In this document: one piece after another, positions 18,760-26,327 of the stretch | Position numbering within the stretch: the first letter of the stretch is position 1 | How the letters are laid out: each line of letters starts with the position of its first letter | The notes under the pieces: generated by a model | Told to the model about the DNA's origin: nothing | Databases searched by the model: none | Seen by the model: the letters and a program-made list of their open reading frames with translations, nothing else | Program-made: the position numbers and the translations under genes | DNA from: Acidipropionibacterium jensenii DSM 20535 | Lineage (GTDB): Bacteria > Actinomycetota > Actinomycetes > Propionibacteriales > Propionibacteriaceae | Assembly: GCF_000425285.1 (NCBI RefSeq) | Contig: NZ_AUDD01000003.1 | Span: forward strand, 1-64,000 | Direction of reading: 5' to 3' | DNA: 64,000 nucleotides

Positions 18760-19776
18760 TCAGCCGAGCGGATCCGCCAGCCGCCAGCCCTCGGCCATCA
18801 CGGCGTCGATCAGCTCGACCGACGCGCGCACCCTGTCCCGGAGGGATCCGCGCACCTCTGTCCAGGGGGTCTCCTGGCCGGCCAGCACATCGCGGAACCG
18901 CTGCTGCATGTCGTGGCGCAGGTGCTCCCCGTCGCGCATGCCGTCCTGGACGAAGGGGATCTCGTCCCCGGTGAGCAGGTAGAGATCCGGCCTCCACCGG
19001 CCGGCCTGGCCGGTCACCGAGGGGGAGGGGCGGCCCAGGTATCGCTCGTGCCAGATCGAGGTGGCCAGCACATCGGTGTCGCTGATCATCAGCGGGATCG
19101 GTGCGCAGGCCATCGCCTCGCGCTCCTCGCGCCGGTGCTCGGCGGCGATGAGATCGAACTCGGCGGTGTGCCAGGGTGCCTCCAGGCCGCCGGGGCGGAT
19201 CTGCGACCAGGTCCTCCCGTACTCGGGCACCCAGCGGGTCCGGTAGTGGTCGGCCAGCGCCCGGGCCAGGGTGGTGCTGCCGGTCGACTCGGCCCCCAGG
19301 ACCACCACTCGGCGGCAGAACCACTGGCGGACCGCTGGTGACAGCGCCCACCAGCAGCCGGCGGGGTCGGCGCGCACCGCGGTTCCCGAGGTCGGCAGCG
19401 AGGCCCGACCGGGATCGACCCGGACCCACCGGGCATCCAGCCGCCGGGCCAGTTCGGCCCCGTAGTCATCGGAGGTGAACACCGCGTCGACCGGCGTCTT
19501 CAGCAGCGACTCGATGACCCCCATGTGCTGATCCCAGGCGGCCGGCGAGTCGAAGTCGACATCGGCCTCGTCCATCGCGGCCACGACGTCGAGCATCGGG
19601 AACCTCTCGGCCACCCAGTCGCGGCGGACCTGGAGGGGGACCGACTCCCGGGAGGACCCCAGCACCTGGACGGTGACCTGCTCGCAGCGGGCTGCGGCGG
19701 CGCAGATGAGGTGTTCGTGGCCGGCGTGGAAGGGATAGAACTTGCCGAGCACCAGGCCGTGACGGAAGGAGGTCAT
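18760..19776 (-). CDS. nadR: NadR-type bifunctional NMN adenylyltransferase / nicotinamide riboside kinase
   Basis: A 338-residue enzyme for salvage of nicotinamide riboside to NAD+. The N-terminal adenylyltransferase domain has GKFYPFHAGH (HxGH at residues 17-20) and TSGTAVR near 130. The C-terminal kinase domain begins VVVLGAESTG (160s) with the SDTDVLAT and RPDLYLLTGDEIPF motifs. There is no N-terminal repressor helix-turn-helix, unlike enteric NadR. The P-loop reads GAESTGSTT: Ser167 sits where the Walker A Lys is expected, so kinase activity needs confirmation. The start ATG overlaps the pnuC stop by four bases (ATGA), implying coupled translation. Regulation by the divergent NrtR-like protein is likely. 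Confidence 0.9.
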   Translation of the reverse strand: MTSFRHGLVLGKFYPFHAGHEHLICAAAARCEQVTVQVLGSSRESVPLQVRRDWVAERFPMLDVVAAMDEADVDFDSPAAWDQHMGVIESLLKTPVDAVFTSDDYGAELARRLDARWVRVDPGRASLPTSGTAVRADPAGCWWALSPAVRQWFCRRVVVLGAESTGSTTLARALADHYRTRWVPEYGRTWSQIRPGGLEAPWHTAEFDLIAAEHRREEREAMACAPIPLMISDTDVLATSIWHERYLGRPSPSVTGQAGRWRPDLYLLTGDEIPFVQDGMRDGEHLRHDMQQRFRDVLAGQETPWTEVRGSLRDRVRASVELIDAVMAEGWRLADPLG

Positions 19777-20372
19777 GCCGCCACCTTCTCGCGCTCGGTG
19801 CGGGCAGTTGCACTCTCCTCGCGCAGGGTGGCCCGCCACTGCGCCACCCCGACGAAGCACATCGCCAGGAACAGTCCGTAGAGACCGGCGGTGAGGTAGA
19901 GCCCCTTGTAGGCGTAGAGGCCGATGTAGATGGCGTCGGCGCAGATCCACAGCAGCCAGTTGCCGATCCACTTGCGGTTCAACATCACCTGCGCGCCCAG
20001 CGACAGGGCGGTGGTGGTGGCGTCTCCCCACGGCACGGTCGAGTCGGTGTGGACCGACAGCAGTGCCCAGATCGCCCAGGCGCCTCCGGCCACCGCGACC
20101 CCGATCGCGGGCCAGGCCCAGGCCGGGGTGCGACGAACCACCAGGTGACTGCGATCCTGCCCGCCGCGCAGCCACCAGTACCAACCCAGCCCCCCGAGGA
20201 CCAGGTAGAGCACCTGGAGCCAGGCGTCGGCGTACAGGCCCGAGCCGATGAACAGGATGAAGAAGAAGACGTTTTTGGCCATGCCGACGGGGAAGTTCCA
20301 GATGTTCTGGCGCACGGCCAACCACACGCACACCGCCCCGGAGACGAAACCGAGGATCTCTGTCCAGTTCAT
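19773..20372 (-). CDS. pnuC: Nicotinamide riboside transporter PnuC
   Basis: A 199-residue membrane protein with six to seven segments, the facilitator that imports nicotinamide riboside; the kinase domain of NadR traps it by phosphorylation. It shows the PnuC features NFPVGMAKNVFFF near residue 27, WYWWLRGG near 64 and the substrate-site region NRKWIGNWLLWICADAIYI (around 131-150). The gene is first in an operon with nadR (4-base overlap) and the transglutaminase-like gene. AAGGAG lies six bases before ATG 20372. A TTGCGC/TACAGT promoter can be read upstream on the minus strand and overlaps one of two operator-like repeats. Confidence 0.94.
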   Translation of the reverse strand: MNWTEILGFVSGAVCVWLAVRQNIWNFPVGMAKNVFFFILFIGSGLYADAWLQVLYLVLGGLGWYWWLRGGQDRSHLVVRRTPAWAWPAIGVAVAGGAWAIWALLSVHTDSTVPWGDATTTALSLGAQVMLNRKWIGNWLLWICADAIYIGLYAYKGLYLTAGLYGLFLAMCFVGVAQWRATLREESATARTEREKVAA

Positions 20373-20386
20373 GAGCTGCTCCTTTA

Positions 20387-20455
20387 GCGCAAGATTCGCC
20401 TAACTCGTGAGGAGACTGTAACCCCGGGATGGAAGTTTGCGCAACAGTCGCCTAA
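20387..20455. promoter_or_regulatory. Two operator-like repeats between pnuC and nrtR (candidate NrtR sites)
   Basis: GCGCAAGATTCGCCTAA (20387-20403) and GCGCAACAGTCGCCTAA (20439-20455) match at 14 of 17 positions. Each can be read as an interrupted inverted repeat, TTAGCG-n-CGCCTAA in the first and TTTGCG-n-CGCCTAA in the second. The first sits just before the pnuC ribosome binding site. The second overlaps a TAATCT -10 box placed six bases before the nrtR ATG, which suggests a leaderless nrtR message and autoregulation. Assignment to NrtR is by position and symmetry, not by a known consensus. Confidence 0.65.
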
Positions 20456-20464
20456 TCTGGCCTC

Positions 20465-21139
20465 ATGAAGAAGCCGCAGGATCGCGACCGCCAGGGTGCG
20501 TATTGTGACGAGTCCGGTCGCACCCTGGCGGACTATCCGCGTCCCTCGGTGGCCGTCGACACCGCGGTCCTCACCGTCGAGGACGGCCGGCTGTGCGTGC
20601 TGCTGGTGCGCGGCCCCGACGGCTGCGAGGGCCTGCCGGGGACCTTTCTCCATCCCGGCGAGACGCTGGCGGACGCGTCCCTGCGGGCCCTTCGCGACAA
20701 GGCCCAGGTGGAGGGGCTGGCCCCGCACCAGTTGAAGGTCTTCGACGATCCGGACCGCGACAGTCGCGGCTGGGTGCTGTCGGTGGCCCATCTGGACGCG
20801 GTGCGGGCCGATCTCATCCCGCTCACCGATCGCAGCGATCTGGTGCCGGTGGACGAGTGCCCCCCGCTGGCCTATGACCACACCGCGATCATCGCCCATG
20901 CCGCGGCGGTCCTGCGCGACGGGTACCGACGTCTCCCCGATCCCTGGCGGCTGCTGGAGCCCAGCGAGGAGGGTGTGACGATCCGCGACCTGCGCCTGCT
21001 GCACGAGCAGGTGCTGGGGGAGAGGCTGGTCCCCGACACCTTCAGGCGCACCATGCTGCCGGGTCTTCGCGGGACCGGGCGGGTTCGCCGCGGCACCAGA
21101 GGAAAACCCGCCGAGCTCTACCGGATCGATCGCCGCTGA
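20465..21139 (+). CDS. nrtR: NrtR-type NUDIX-fold transcriptional regulator of NAD salvage
   Basis: A 224-residue protein with an N-terminal NUDIX-like domain (VAVDTAVLTVEDGRLCVLLVRG, residues 28-50) and a C-terminal winged helix (DLRLLHEQVLGERLVPDTFRRTML and a basic end). The NUDIX box is broken: in GETLADASLRALRDKAQVEGL the catalytic R-E-x-x-E-E residues are gone, as expected for NrtR, which senses ADP-ribose or NAD-related ligands instead of hydrolysing them. Divergence from pnuC-nadR and the two operator-like repeats between them support control of that operon. A TAATCT -10 box six bases ahead of ATG 20465 suggests leaderless translation. Confidence 0.9.
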   Translation: MKKPQDRDRQGAYCDESGRTLADYPRPSVAVDTAVLTVEDGRLCVLLVRGPDGCEGLPGTFLHPGETLADASLRALRDKAQVEGLAPHQLKVFDDPDRDSRGWVLSVAHLDAVRADLIPLTDRSDLVPVDECPPLAYDHTAIIAHAAAVLRDGYRRLPDPWRLLEPSEEGVTIRDLRLLHEQVLGERLVPDTFRRTMLPGLRGTGRVRRGTRGKPAELYRIDRR

Positions 21140-21240
21140 TCGATCTGTGGGGCGTCCGCGGGAATGTTGGAGGCCTCCGCTCGACCCGGATCAGGTCGCA
21201 GCACTCGCTGTGGATGTGAGGATCGCTGTGGCAGGATAGG

Positions 21241-21388
21241 CCGACGAAGGGGAGTAGCTCCCGATCCCTGAGCTGGCGCTGCCGAGCGGCGCAGACCCAG
21301 GTCGAGCGATGCGTCGACACAATGGCAGGCCTGTGAGCCTGCCCGGTGCATCACCTGCGGCATGCGGGCGGGCGAGACCTTCGACCGC
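21241..21388 (+). promoter_or_regulatory. yybP-ykoY manganese riboswitch
   Basis: The leader of the CCC1-type gene carries both conserved halves of the yybP-ykoY aptamer: CGAAGGGGAGTAGC (21245-21258) and GGGCGAGACCTTCG (21370-21383). CGAAGG and CCTTCG pair as helix P1 and bring the two metal-binding loops together. The intervening 110 bases fold into the internal arm, with GC-rich stems such as GCAGGCC-TGTGA-GCCTGC. This class binds Mn2+ and turns on exporters. The start codon is 60 bases downstream, so control could be transcriptional or at initiation. Confidence 0.85.
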
Positions 21389-21442
21389 TCACCGCTCAGG
21401 ACCCTGTGTTGGCCCCGGGGCAGTGATGACCGAAGGAATGCC

Positions 21443-22537
21443 ATGCCTCGGGCCGTTACCCAGTCGCACTCACACGCCCTCGCACGCTCGAAGCACAGAT
21501 GGCGCCGCTATCTCGCGGACGAGCGCGCCGAGGCCGCGATGTACCGGTCCCTGGGGCGGCGTCGCCAGGGCGAGGAACGCGAGATCCTAATGGCCCTGGC
21601 AGACGCCGAGAAGCGCCACGAGCAGCACTGGCTCGACCTGCTCGGCGATGAGGTCGGGCGCCCCCTTCGCCCGGCCCTGCGCACCCAGGTCCTGGGGCTG
21701 TTGGCGAAATGGTTCGGTTCGGTCTTCGTGCTGGCACTGATGCAGCGGGCCGAGGCGCGCTCCCCGTACTCCAAAGATCCCGATGCGACCCCGAAGATGG
21801 CTGCCGACGAGCAGATGCATGAGGAGATCGTCCGCGGGCTGGCCGAACGCGGACGCAAGAGACTCTCGGGATCCTTCCGGGCGGCCGTCTTCGGGGCCAA
21901 TGACGGGTTGGTGAGCAATCTCTCGCTCATCCTGGGGGTCGGTGCCAGCGGCGTCTCCACGCATGTGATCCTGCTCACCGGTGCCGCCGGGTTACTGGCC
22001 GGAGCACTGTCGATGGGTGCCGGTGAGTACGTCTCGGTGCACTCCCAGCGCGAACTCCTGGAGGCGTCGCGGCCTAATCCTGCGGTGCTCAAGATCATTC
22101 CGATCCTTGCCGTCGGCAACAACGAGCTGGAGCTGCTCTACCGCGCTCATGGCATGAGCGAGGAGCAGGCCAGGGCTCGGGCCCATCTCGTGCTGGAGGA
22201 GCGCACGGCCGACTCCAGCATCATCCTCGATCAGCCCGAGGACGTCAGCCACGAGGAGATCGGCACCGGAATGGGAGCCGCACTGTCGAGTTTCTGCTTC
22301 TTCGCCTCGGGCGCGATCATCCCGATCTTCCCGTACCTCTTCGGGGTGTCAGGGATGCCGGCAGTGTTCACCGCCGCCGGGCTGGTCGGTATCAGCCTGC
22401 TCGGCACCGGTGCGGTCGTCGGGCTGCTGTCTGGCGCGTCACCGGTGAAGCGGGCGCTGCGCCAGCTCGCCATCGGGTACGGGGCAGCTGCCGCCACCTA
22501 CCTGCTGGGGATGCTGTTCGGCACCGAGATTCACTGA
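21443..22537 (+). CDS. Ferritin-like/CCC1 (VIT1) family transporter, probable Mn2+ exporter
   Basis: A 364-residue protein fusing an N-terminal ferritin-like helical domain (residues 10-130; RRYLADERAEAAMYRSLG, then ALADAEKRHEQHWLDLLGDE with the Glu/His metal ligands) to a five-segment CCC1/VIT1 membrane domain (AAVFGANDGLVSNLSLILGVGASG, then LSMGAGEYVSVHSQRELLE). Such fusions transport Fe2+ or Mn2+ out of the cytosol. The manganese riboswitch directly upstream points to Mn2+. Start ATG 21443 is six bases after GAAGGA and matches the beginning of the ferritin-like domain. It complements mntR and mntH at 8.5-10.8 kb. Confidence 0.92.
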   Translation: MPRAVTQSHSHALARSKHRWRRYLADERAEAAMYRSLGRRRQGEEREILMALADAEKRHEQHWLDLLGDEVGRPLRPALRTQVLGLLAKWFGSVFVLALMQRAEARSPYSKDPDATPKMAADEQMHEEIVRGLAERGRKRLSGSFRAAVFGANDGLVSNLSLILGVGASGVSTHVILLTGAAGLLAGALSMGAGEYVSVHSQRELLEASRPNPAVLKIIPILAVGNNELELLYRAHGMSEEQARARAHLVLEERTADSSIILDQPEDVSHEEIGTGMGAALSSFCFFASGAIIPIFPYLFGVSGMPAVFTAAGLVGISLLGTGAVVGLLSGASPVKRALRQLAIGYGAAAATYLLGMLFGTEIH

Positions 22538-22929
22538 CTGCCGGGCCGGGTTGCGGAGGGGGCGCCGGCCTGTCGCAGGATTTTCTCCATCTTCCTGCCC
22601 CTGGCGAGCTCATCGACGAGCTTGTCCAGGTAGCGGACCTGCTGCATCACCGGATCCTCGATCTCCTCGACCCGGACCCCGCAGACTGTTCCGGTGATGA
22701 GCGAGGCATTCGCATTGAGGTCGGCGCCGGCGAAGAACTCCTGGTAGGTCATCTGGTCGGAGGCGAGCCTGTCGATCTGGGCATCGTCGTAGCCGGTGAG
22801 CCAGCTGATCACCTCGTGCAGTTCGGACTCGGTGCGCCCCTTGCGCACCACCTTGTTGAGCAGCAGCGGATAGACCGATGAGAAGGTCATGGCATGGACT
22901 CGTGCGAGGGTCTTCGGGTCGGTCCTCAT
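22531..22929 (-). CDS. DUF2200 family protein
   Basis: A 132-residue protein matching DUF2200 over most of its length: VHAMTFSSVYPLLLNKVVRKGRTESEL near the N-terminus, ISWLTGYDDAQ, then LITGTVCGVRVEEIEDPVMQQ and VRYLDKLVDELARGRKMEKILR. These are small cytosolic proteins with no established function. The C-terminal 13 residues are a disordered tail. It converges on the CCC1 gene with a 7-bp overlap of the two ends. The methyltransferase gene lies 9 bp upstream on the same strand, so they may be co-transcribed. Confidence 0.87.
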   Translation of the reverse strand: MRTDPKTLARVHAMTFSSVYPLLLNKVVRKGRTESELHEVISWLTGYDDAQIDRLASDQMTYQEFFAGADLNANASLITGTVCGVRVEEIEDPVMQQVRYLDKLVDELARGRKMEKILRQAGAPSATRPGSQ

Positions 22930-22938
22930 GCGGTGAGC

Positions 22939-23538
22939 CTACCGAGGGGGGTGCCCCTTCGCCGCTCTGGCCAGGGCTGTCATCGTGAACGGACCGGGTC
23001 CGACCCGATTGAACAGCGCCGCCCGCACCGCCTGCTGAGAGGGGGCGCTCAGGGCCTTCAGGTAGCTGCCCGCCGGCCCGATGCCCTGGTCGAACCCGGC
23101 CCACAACTCGTCGAAATCCCACACGACGGCGGCCGAGATGCCGCCGGCGCGCAGGACCCGCGCCTGTTCGGCAGCTGCCGCCGGGGGGTCGCCGACGAAG
23201 TGCAGCACGAGTTCTGACAGGGCTGCGTCGACCGAGCCGTCGTCGAACGGCAGGTGCTCAGCGGCACCGGTACGTACGTCGACGCCGGGGTTCCGCCTGG
23301 CGCACGCGGCGGCGAACGGCCGCGAGGGATCGCACGCGACGACGTTGGCGGCACCCACCAGGCGGACCAGTTCGGCCGTCAGAGCGCCGGGTCCGCAACC
23401 GACGTCGAGCACCTGGTCGGTTGACCCGACCCCGACGAAGGAGACGAACTGGGTCGCCAGCGGAGTGGAGTACCTGCCCATGAAGTTGTCGTAGGCCTCG
23501 GCGGCGACGTTGAACCCGCCCGCACCCGATGGTTGCAT
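22939..23538 (-). CDS. Class I SAM-dependent methyltransferase, internally shortened
   Basis: A 199-residue Rossmann methyltransferase. FNVAAEAYDNFMGRYSTPLA opens the domain, VLDVGCGPGALTAELV (about residue 43) is the SAM-binding motif I, and ACDPS, GAAEHLPFDDGSVD and VLRAGGISAAVVWD follow in order. Relatives are about 260 residues and have roughly 60 more after the CVWD-type strand. Here the protein passes almost directly to SQQAVRAALFNRVGPGPFTMTALARAAKG, which looks like the normal C-terminus. An in-frame internal deletion is inferred, and it may have removed the substrate side. Start ATG 23538 has GGGAGGA. The leader contains a strong hairpin. Confidence 0.8.
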   Translation of the reverse strand: MQPSGAGGFNVAAEAYDNFMGRYSTPLATQFVSFVGVGSTDQVLDVGCGPGALTAELVRLVGAANVVACDPSRPFAAACARRNPGVDVRTGAAEHLPFDDGSVDAALSELVLHFVGDPPAAAAEQARVLRAGGISAAVVWDFDELWAGFDQGIGPAGSYLKALSAPSQQAVRAALFNRVGPGPFTMTALARAAKGHPPR

Positions 23539-23609
23539 GGTTCCTCCCGCAGATTTCCGTCGGCGTCACCGAACCCGGCACACGTCCACGGCGTCGATGT
23601 ACTGGGACA

Positions 23610-23650
23610 CCAGGAACCGGCATCCTCCCTCGTCGGAGGTCGGTTCCTGG
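23610..23650. promoter_or_regulatory. Strong hairpin in the methyltransferase leader
   Basis: CCAGGAACCG (23610-23619) and CGGTTCCTGG (23641-23650) are perfect 10-bp inverted arms, with an inner CCTCC/GGAGG pair (23624-23628, 23635-23639). The structure is about 70 bp upstream of the methyltransferase start and about 100 bp past the end of the ArsR-like gene on the same strand. It may terminate the ArsR-like transcript or act as a leader attenuator. No T run follows on the minus strand. Confidence 0.6.
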
Positions 23651-23754
23651 TCTCTCGAAGGGGTCAGGATACTGCTGCGAGGGGCGATCTCGGCCGTCCC
23701 GCCGACGCCCTGAACCAAGTCGAGGCGAGTCTCTTCTCGGAGCGTGTCAGGGCT

Positions 23755-24444
23755 TCAACTGGCGATCGTGATGTTCGCTTGTGCGAGGGCGTTGGTACCG
23801 GGCGGGGTGAGTCGCACGGCGCGGGTGGTGCCGATGCGCTCGATCCAGCCCTGGGCGAAGAAAGTGCGACACAGGGCGTTCCCGGCGGGACCGGCGAGAT
23901 GGTAGTGGCGCTCCGTGGAGTCCATGCATGTTCGTGCCCGGGTCGCCTCGGCCTCGGGGACTCCCCACTCGGCGAGGAGGGCACGGCCCGCGTCGGTCGG
24001 CTGCCAGGCGCTGTCAAGGAGGCGACGCTCCTGCATCTGAGTGGTCAGGCCGGTACCCAGCCTGCCTGCGAGGTGTCGGTAGCAGGTGCGTCCAGCCAGG
24101 AGTCGTTCGTGTGCGGTCGTGGCGCGCAGGCTCGGCGGAGTGGGCACCGTGTCTCTCGCGATGACGCCCAGGTCCTCGATTGCTCGCGCGACGCGTTCCC
24201 CGGCGAGGTGGAGATAGCGGTGCCGGCCTTGCCGGACCTCGGTGACCAGGCCGCGAGCGACCAGGAGAGTGGCGTGCTCGCTGGCGGTGGATCGGGCGAT
24301 GCCGCAGTAGGTGGCGAGTTCGCCAAGGGTCCAGGCACGCCCGTCCATCAGCGCCGCGCACATCGCGGCGCGCGACGGATCGGCCAACGCGGCGGCGGAC
24401 GCCGCGATGTCCGGCACTGCCTCGGGAAAGCTGCGACCACTCAC
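23755..24444 (-). CDS. ArsR-family transcriptional regulator
   Basis: A 229-residue winged-helix regulator, longer than classic ArsR (about 110). Residues 12-90 are the DNA-binding domain (AASAAALADPSRAAMCAALMDG, LGELATYCGIARSTASEHATLLVARGLVTEVRQGRHRYLHLA), followed by a 130-residue all-alpha effector part with two Cys (RTCYRHLAGRLG; RTCMDS). This long type often controls a drug exporter next door. It diverges from an MFS efflux gene. GTG 24444 follows a CATACT -10-like box by six bases and no usable Shine-Dalgarno, so the message is probably leaderless. Inducer unknown. Confidence 0.87.
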   Translation of the reverse strand: MSGRSFPEAVPDIAASAAALADPSRAAMCAALMDGRAWTLGELATYCGIARSTASEHATLLVARGLVTEVRQGRHRYLHLAGERVARAIEDLGVIARDTVPTPPSLRATTAHERLLAGRTCYRHLAGRLGTGLTTQMQERRLLDSAWQPTDAGRALLAEWGVPEAEATRARTCMDSTERHYHLAGPAGNALCRTFFAQGWIERIGTTRAVRLTPPGTNALAQANITIAS

Positions 24445-24468
24445 CCCTCCAGTATGAGCGGGGAGAAG

Positions 24469-24486
24469 GTTCGACTCCCACCGAAC
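24469..24486. promoter_or_regulatory. Inverted repeat between arsR-like and MFS genes (candidate operator)
   Basis: GTTCG-n8-CGAAC forms a perfect 5-bp inverted repeat with arms at 24469-24473 and 24482-24486. It lies in the 91-bp divergent region, about 25 bp upstream of the regulator's GTG and 50 bp upstream of the exporter's GTG. Position and symmetry suit an ArsR-family operator. It is not a mycobacterial SOS box, which has the arms in the opposite order. Confidence 0.4.
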
Positions 24487-24535
24487 TCTCGGCAGACCAG
24501 GATCGAGGAGACGGGCAGCGAACGGGAGGACAATC

Positions 24536-25951
24536 GTGGCGGTAGTCGAGAAGCGGCGCGCAGCAGCGACTGGCGGTGTACTGGCGGGCTTCTTCATCGT
24601 CATGCTCGACACGACCATCGTCAACGTCGTCCTGCCGGACATCGGTAGCGATCTCGGCGCGAGCGTGTCGGGGCTGCAATGGATCGTCGACGCGTACACG
24701 CTGGTGCTCGCTGCGTTGCTGCTGACAGCTGGTGCTGCCTGCGATCGGCTCGACACCAGAACCGTGTACGTGTTCGGGCTCGGCTGGCTCGGGCTGATGT
24801 CGATCTGCTGTGCGCTCGCCCCGACGACGCTGCTGCTGGTCATCGCCCGCGCACTGCAGGGAGTCGGTGCGGCGGCGATCATTCCCGGCTCGCTCGCCCT
24901 GCTGGCGCAGCTGTTCCCCGAACCCGGCAGGCGCGCACGCGCCATCGGGCTCTGGGGCGGGGCAGGCGGGGTGGCTGCCGCCGTCGGACCGGTGATCGGC
25001 GGCTTCCTGGTCTCCGTCATCGGGTGGCGCGTCGTGTTCTGGGTGAACATCCCGGTCGTCGTGCTCGCCTGCTGGGCTGCCCTGCACGACATCGCCGCGC
25101 GGCCGGGCAATGCGCGTAGGGGGCTCGACCTGCCCGGTCTGGCGCTGTCGGTGCCGGGCCTGGCCGTCATCACCTGGGCGGTGATCGCCGCCGGTGAGCA
25201 CGGCTGGATGCTCGCCCCGGTCTTCGGCCTGGCACTCGGGGTGCTGGTGCTGGCGGGCTTCGTGCTGGTCGAGCATCGGGTGCCCGCCCCGATGCTGCCC
25301 CTGAGTCTGTTCCACAGTGGCCGCTTCTCCGTCGCCAGCGTGGTGGGATTCGCGCTCAATGTCAGCTTCTTCGGGCAGCTCTTCGTGCTCTCGCTCTTCT
25401 TCCAGCGATACCTCGGCTACGAACCGTGGCTGGCCGGACTCGCGCTCGCACCGCAAGCCTGTAGTGCCGTTGTCGGCTCCCCGCTCGGCGGGCGCGCCTC
25501 AGCCAGGTTCGGCCCGTTCCCGGTCATGCTGATCGGCCTTCTGGTCGGTGCGGTGGGATTCGGTGGACTTGCCTTCGTCTCTGGCGCGACCGCATATCCG
25601 ATCATCGCGGCCCTGTCCTTCGCCGGAGGACTCGGCATGGCATTCGCCATGCCCGCTGCCACGGCGGCGGCCGTCGCAACAGCACCCGCCGAACTCGCCG
25701 GTACCGCAAGCGGCGTCATCAACACCGCCCGACAGACCGGCACCGTGATCGGCGTCGCCACTCTCGGCACCTTCGCCACCGGGAGCAGCGGCTTCCTGCC
25801 CGGCTTTCAACGCGCCGTCACCGGTGCGAGCCTCGTCTTCCTCGTCGCCGCCGTCCTCGTCGCAGTCACACTGGTCCGGCACCGGCGTTCCAGTGGACTG
25901 CTCGGTGCATCTCGGACGTGCCCGAGGGACACCGAGCAGTCCAACTCATGA
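24536..25951 (+). CDS. MFS drug efflux transporter, DHA2 (EmrB/QacA) type
   Basis: A 471-residue multidrug exporter of the major facilitator superfamily with 14 predicted segments. LDTTIVNVVLPDIGSDLG (motif D1) and LQWIVDAYTLVLAALLLTAGAACDR (motif A region) are typical of DHA2 proteins, and GGAGGVAAAVGPVIGGFLV is antiporter motif C. GTG 24536 is six bases after GGGAGGAC. It diverges from the ArsR-like regulator, its likely repressor. Codon use is slightly richer in A/T-ending codons than the neighbouring housekeeping genes, so acquisition by transfer is possible. Substrate unknown. Confidence 0.92.
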   Translation: MAVVEKRRAAATGGVLAGFFIVMLDTTIVNVVLPDIGSDLGASVSGLQWIVDAYTLVLAALLLTAGAACDRLDTRTVYVFGLGWLGLMSICCALAPTTLLLVIARALQGVGAAAIIPGSLALLAQLFPEPGRRARAIGLWGGAGGVAAAVGPVIGGFLVSVIGWRVVFWVNIPVVVLACWAALHDIAARPGNARRGLDLPGLALSVPGLAVITWAVIAAGEHGWMLAPVFGLALGVLVLAGFVLVEHRVPAPMLPLSLFHSGRFSVASVVGFALNVSFFGQLFVLSLFFQRYLGYEPWLAGLALAPQACSAVVGSPLGGRASARFGPFPVMLIGLLVGAVGFGGLAFVSGATAYPIIAALSFAGGLGMAFAMPAATAAAVATAPAELAGTASGVINTARQTGTVIGVATLGTFATGSSGFLPGFQRAVTGASLVFLVAAVLVAVTLVRHRRSSGLLGASRTCPRDTEQSNS

Positions 25952-26152
25952 ACCAGGCGCTGTTGAAGACGATATGCGTCGACAAGGACAACGAGGCACG
26001 CGTCGGTTGACGTAACCGGTACGACGGGCGGAGCCTCTCGGGAGCTGCATGTCGACGCACCGAGCTGGGCCGCCGCAGGCAGAGAAAGAGGGCCAGGTGA
26101 GAATCTGAGACCAAGCGTGGACCCTTGGTCGAAAGTTCAAACCTGACCCATC

Positions 26153-26229
26153 TGGGGTGGATAACGGGACTTGAACCCGCGACCCCCTGGACCACAACCA
26201 GGTGCTCTACCGACTGAGCTATATCCACC
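26153..26229 (-). tRNA. tRNA-His (GTG)
   Basis: A complete cloverleaf on the minus strand. The acceptor GTGGATA pairs with TATCCAC, the D arm starts GCTCAG, the anticodon loop TTGTGGT gives GTG, and the T arm is GCGGGTTCAAGTCCCGT. The 5' G-1 opposite C73, the identity element of tRNA-His, is encoded at 26229. CCA is encoded (26153-26155). It ends about 100 bp before the oligoribonuclease gene on the same strand. No duplicated 3' end or integrase gene is seen nearby. Confidence 0.96.
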
Positions 26230-26327
26230 ATCTGCCCGACAAGCTCCGGGCAACTCGGAGAGAATATCGAACCCCCGAGATCCTTGGCAAATCCGTGCGG
26301 GTCCACCGGGACGCGCACGGTGCCAGG

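Noticed and set aside
26153-26229. tRNA-His as an integration site of a genomic island.
   Set aside because: No integrase gene, no second copy of the tRNA 3' end and no change in gene character on either side were found.
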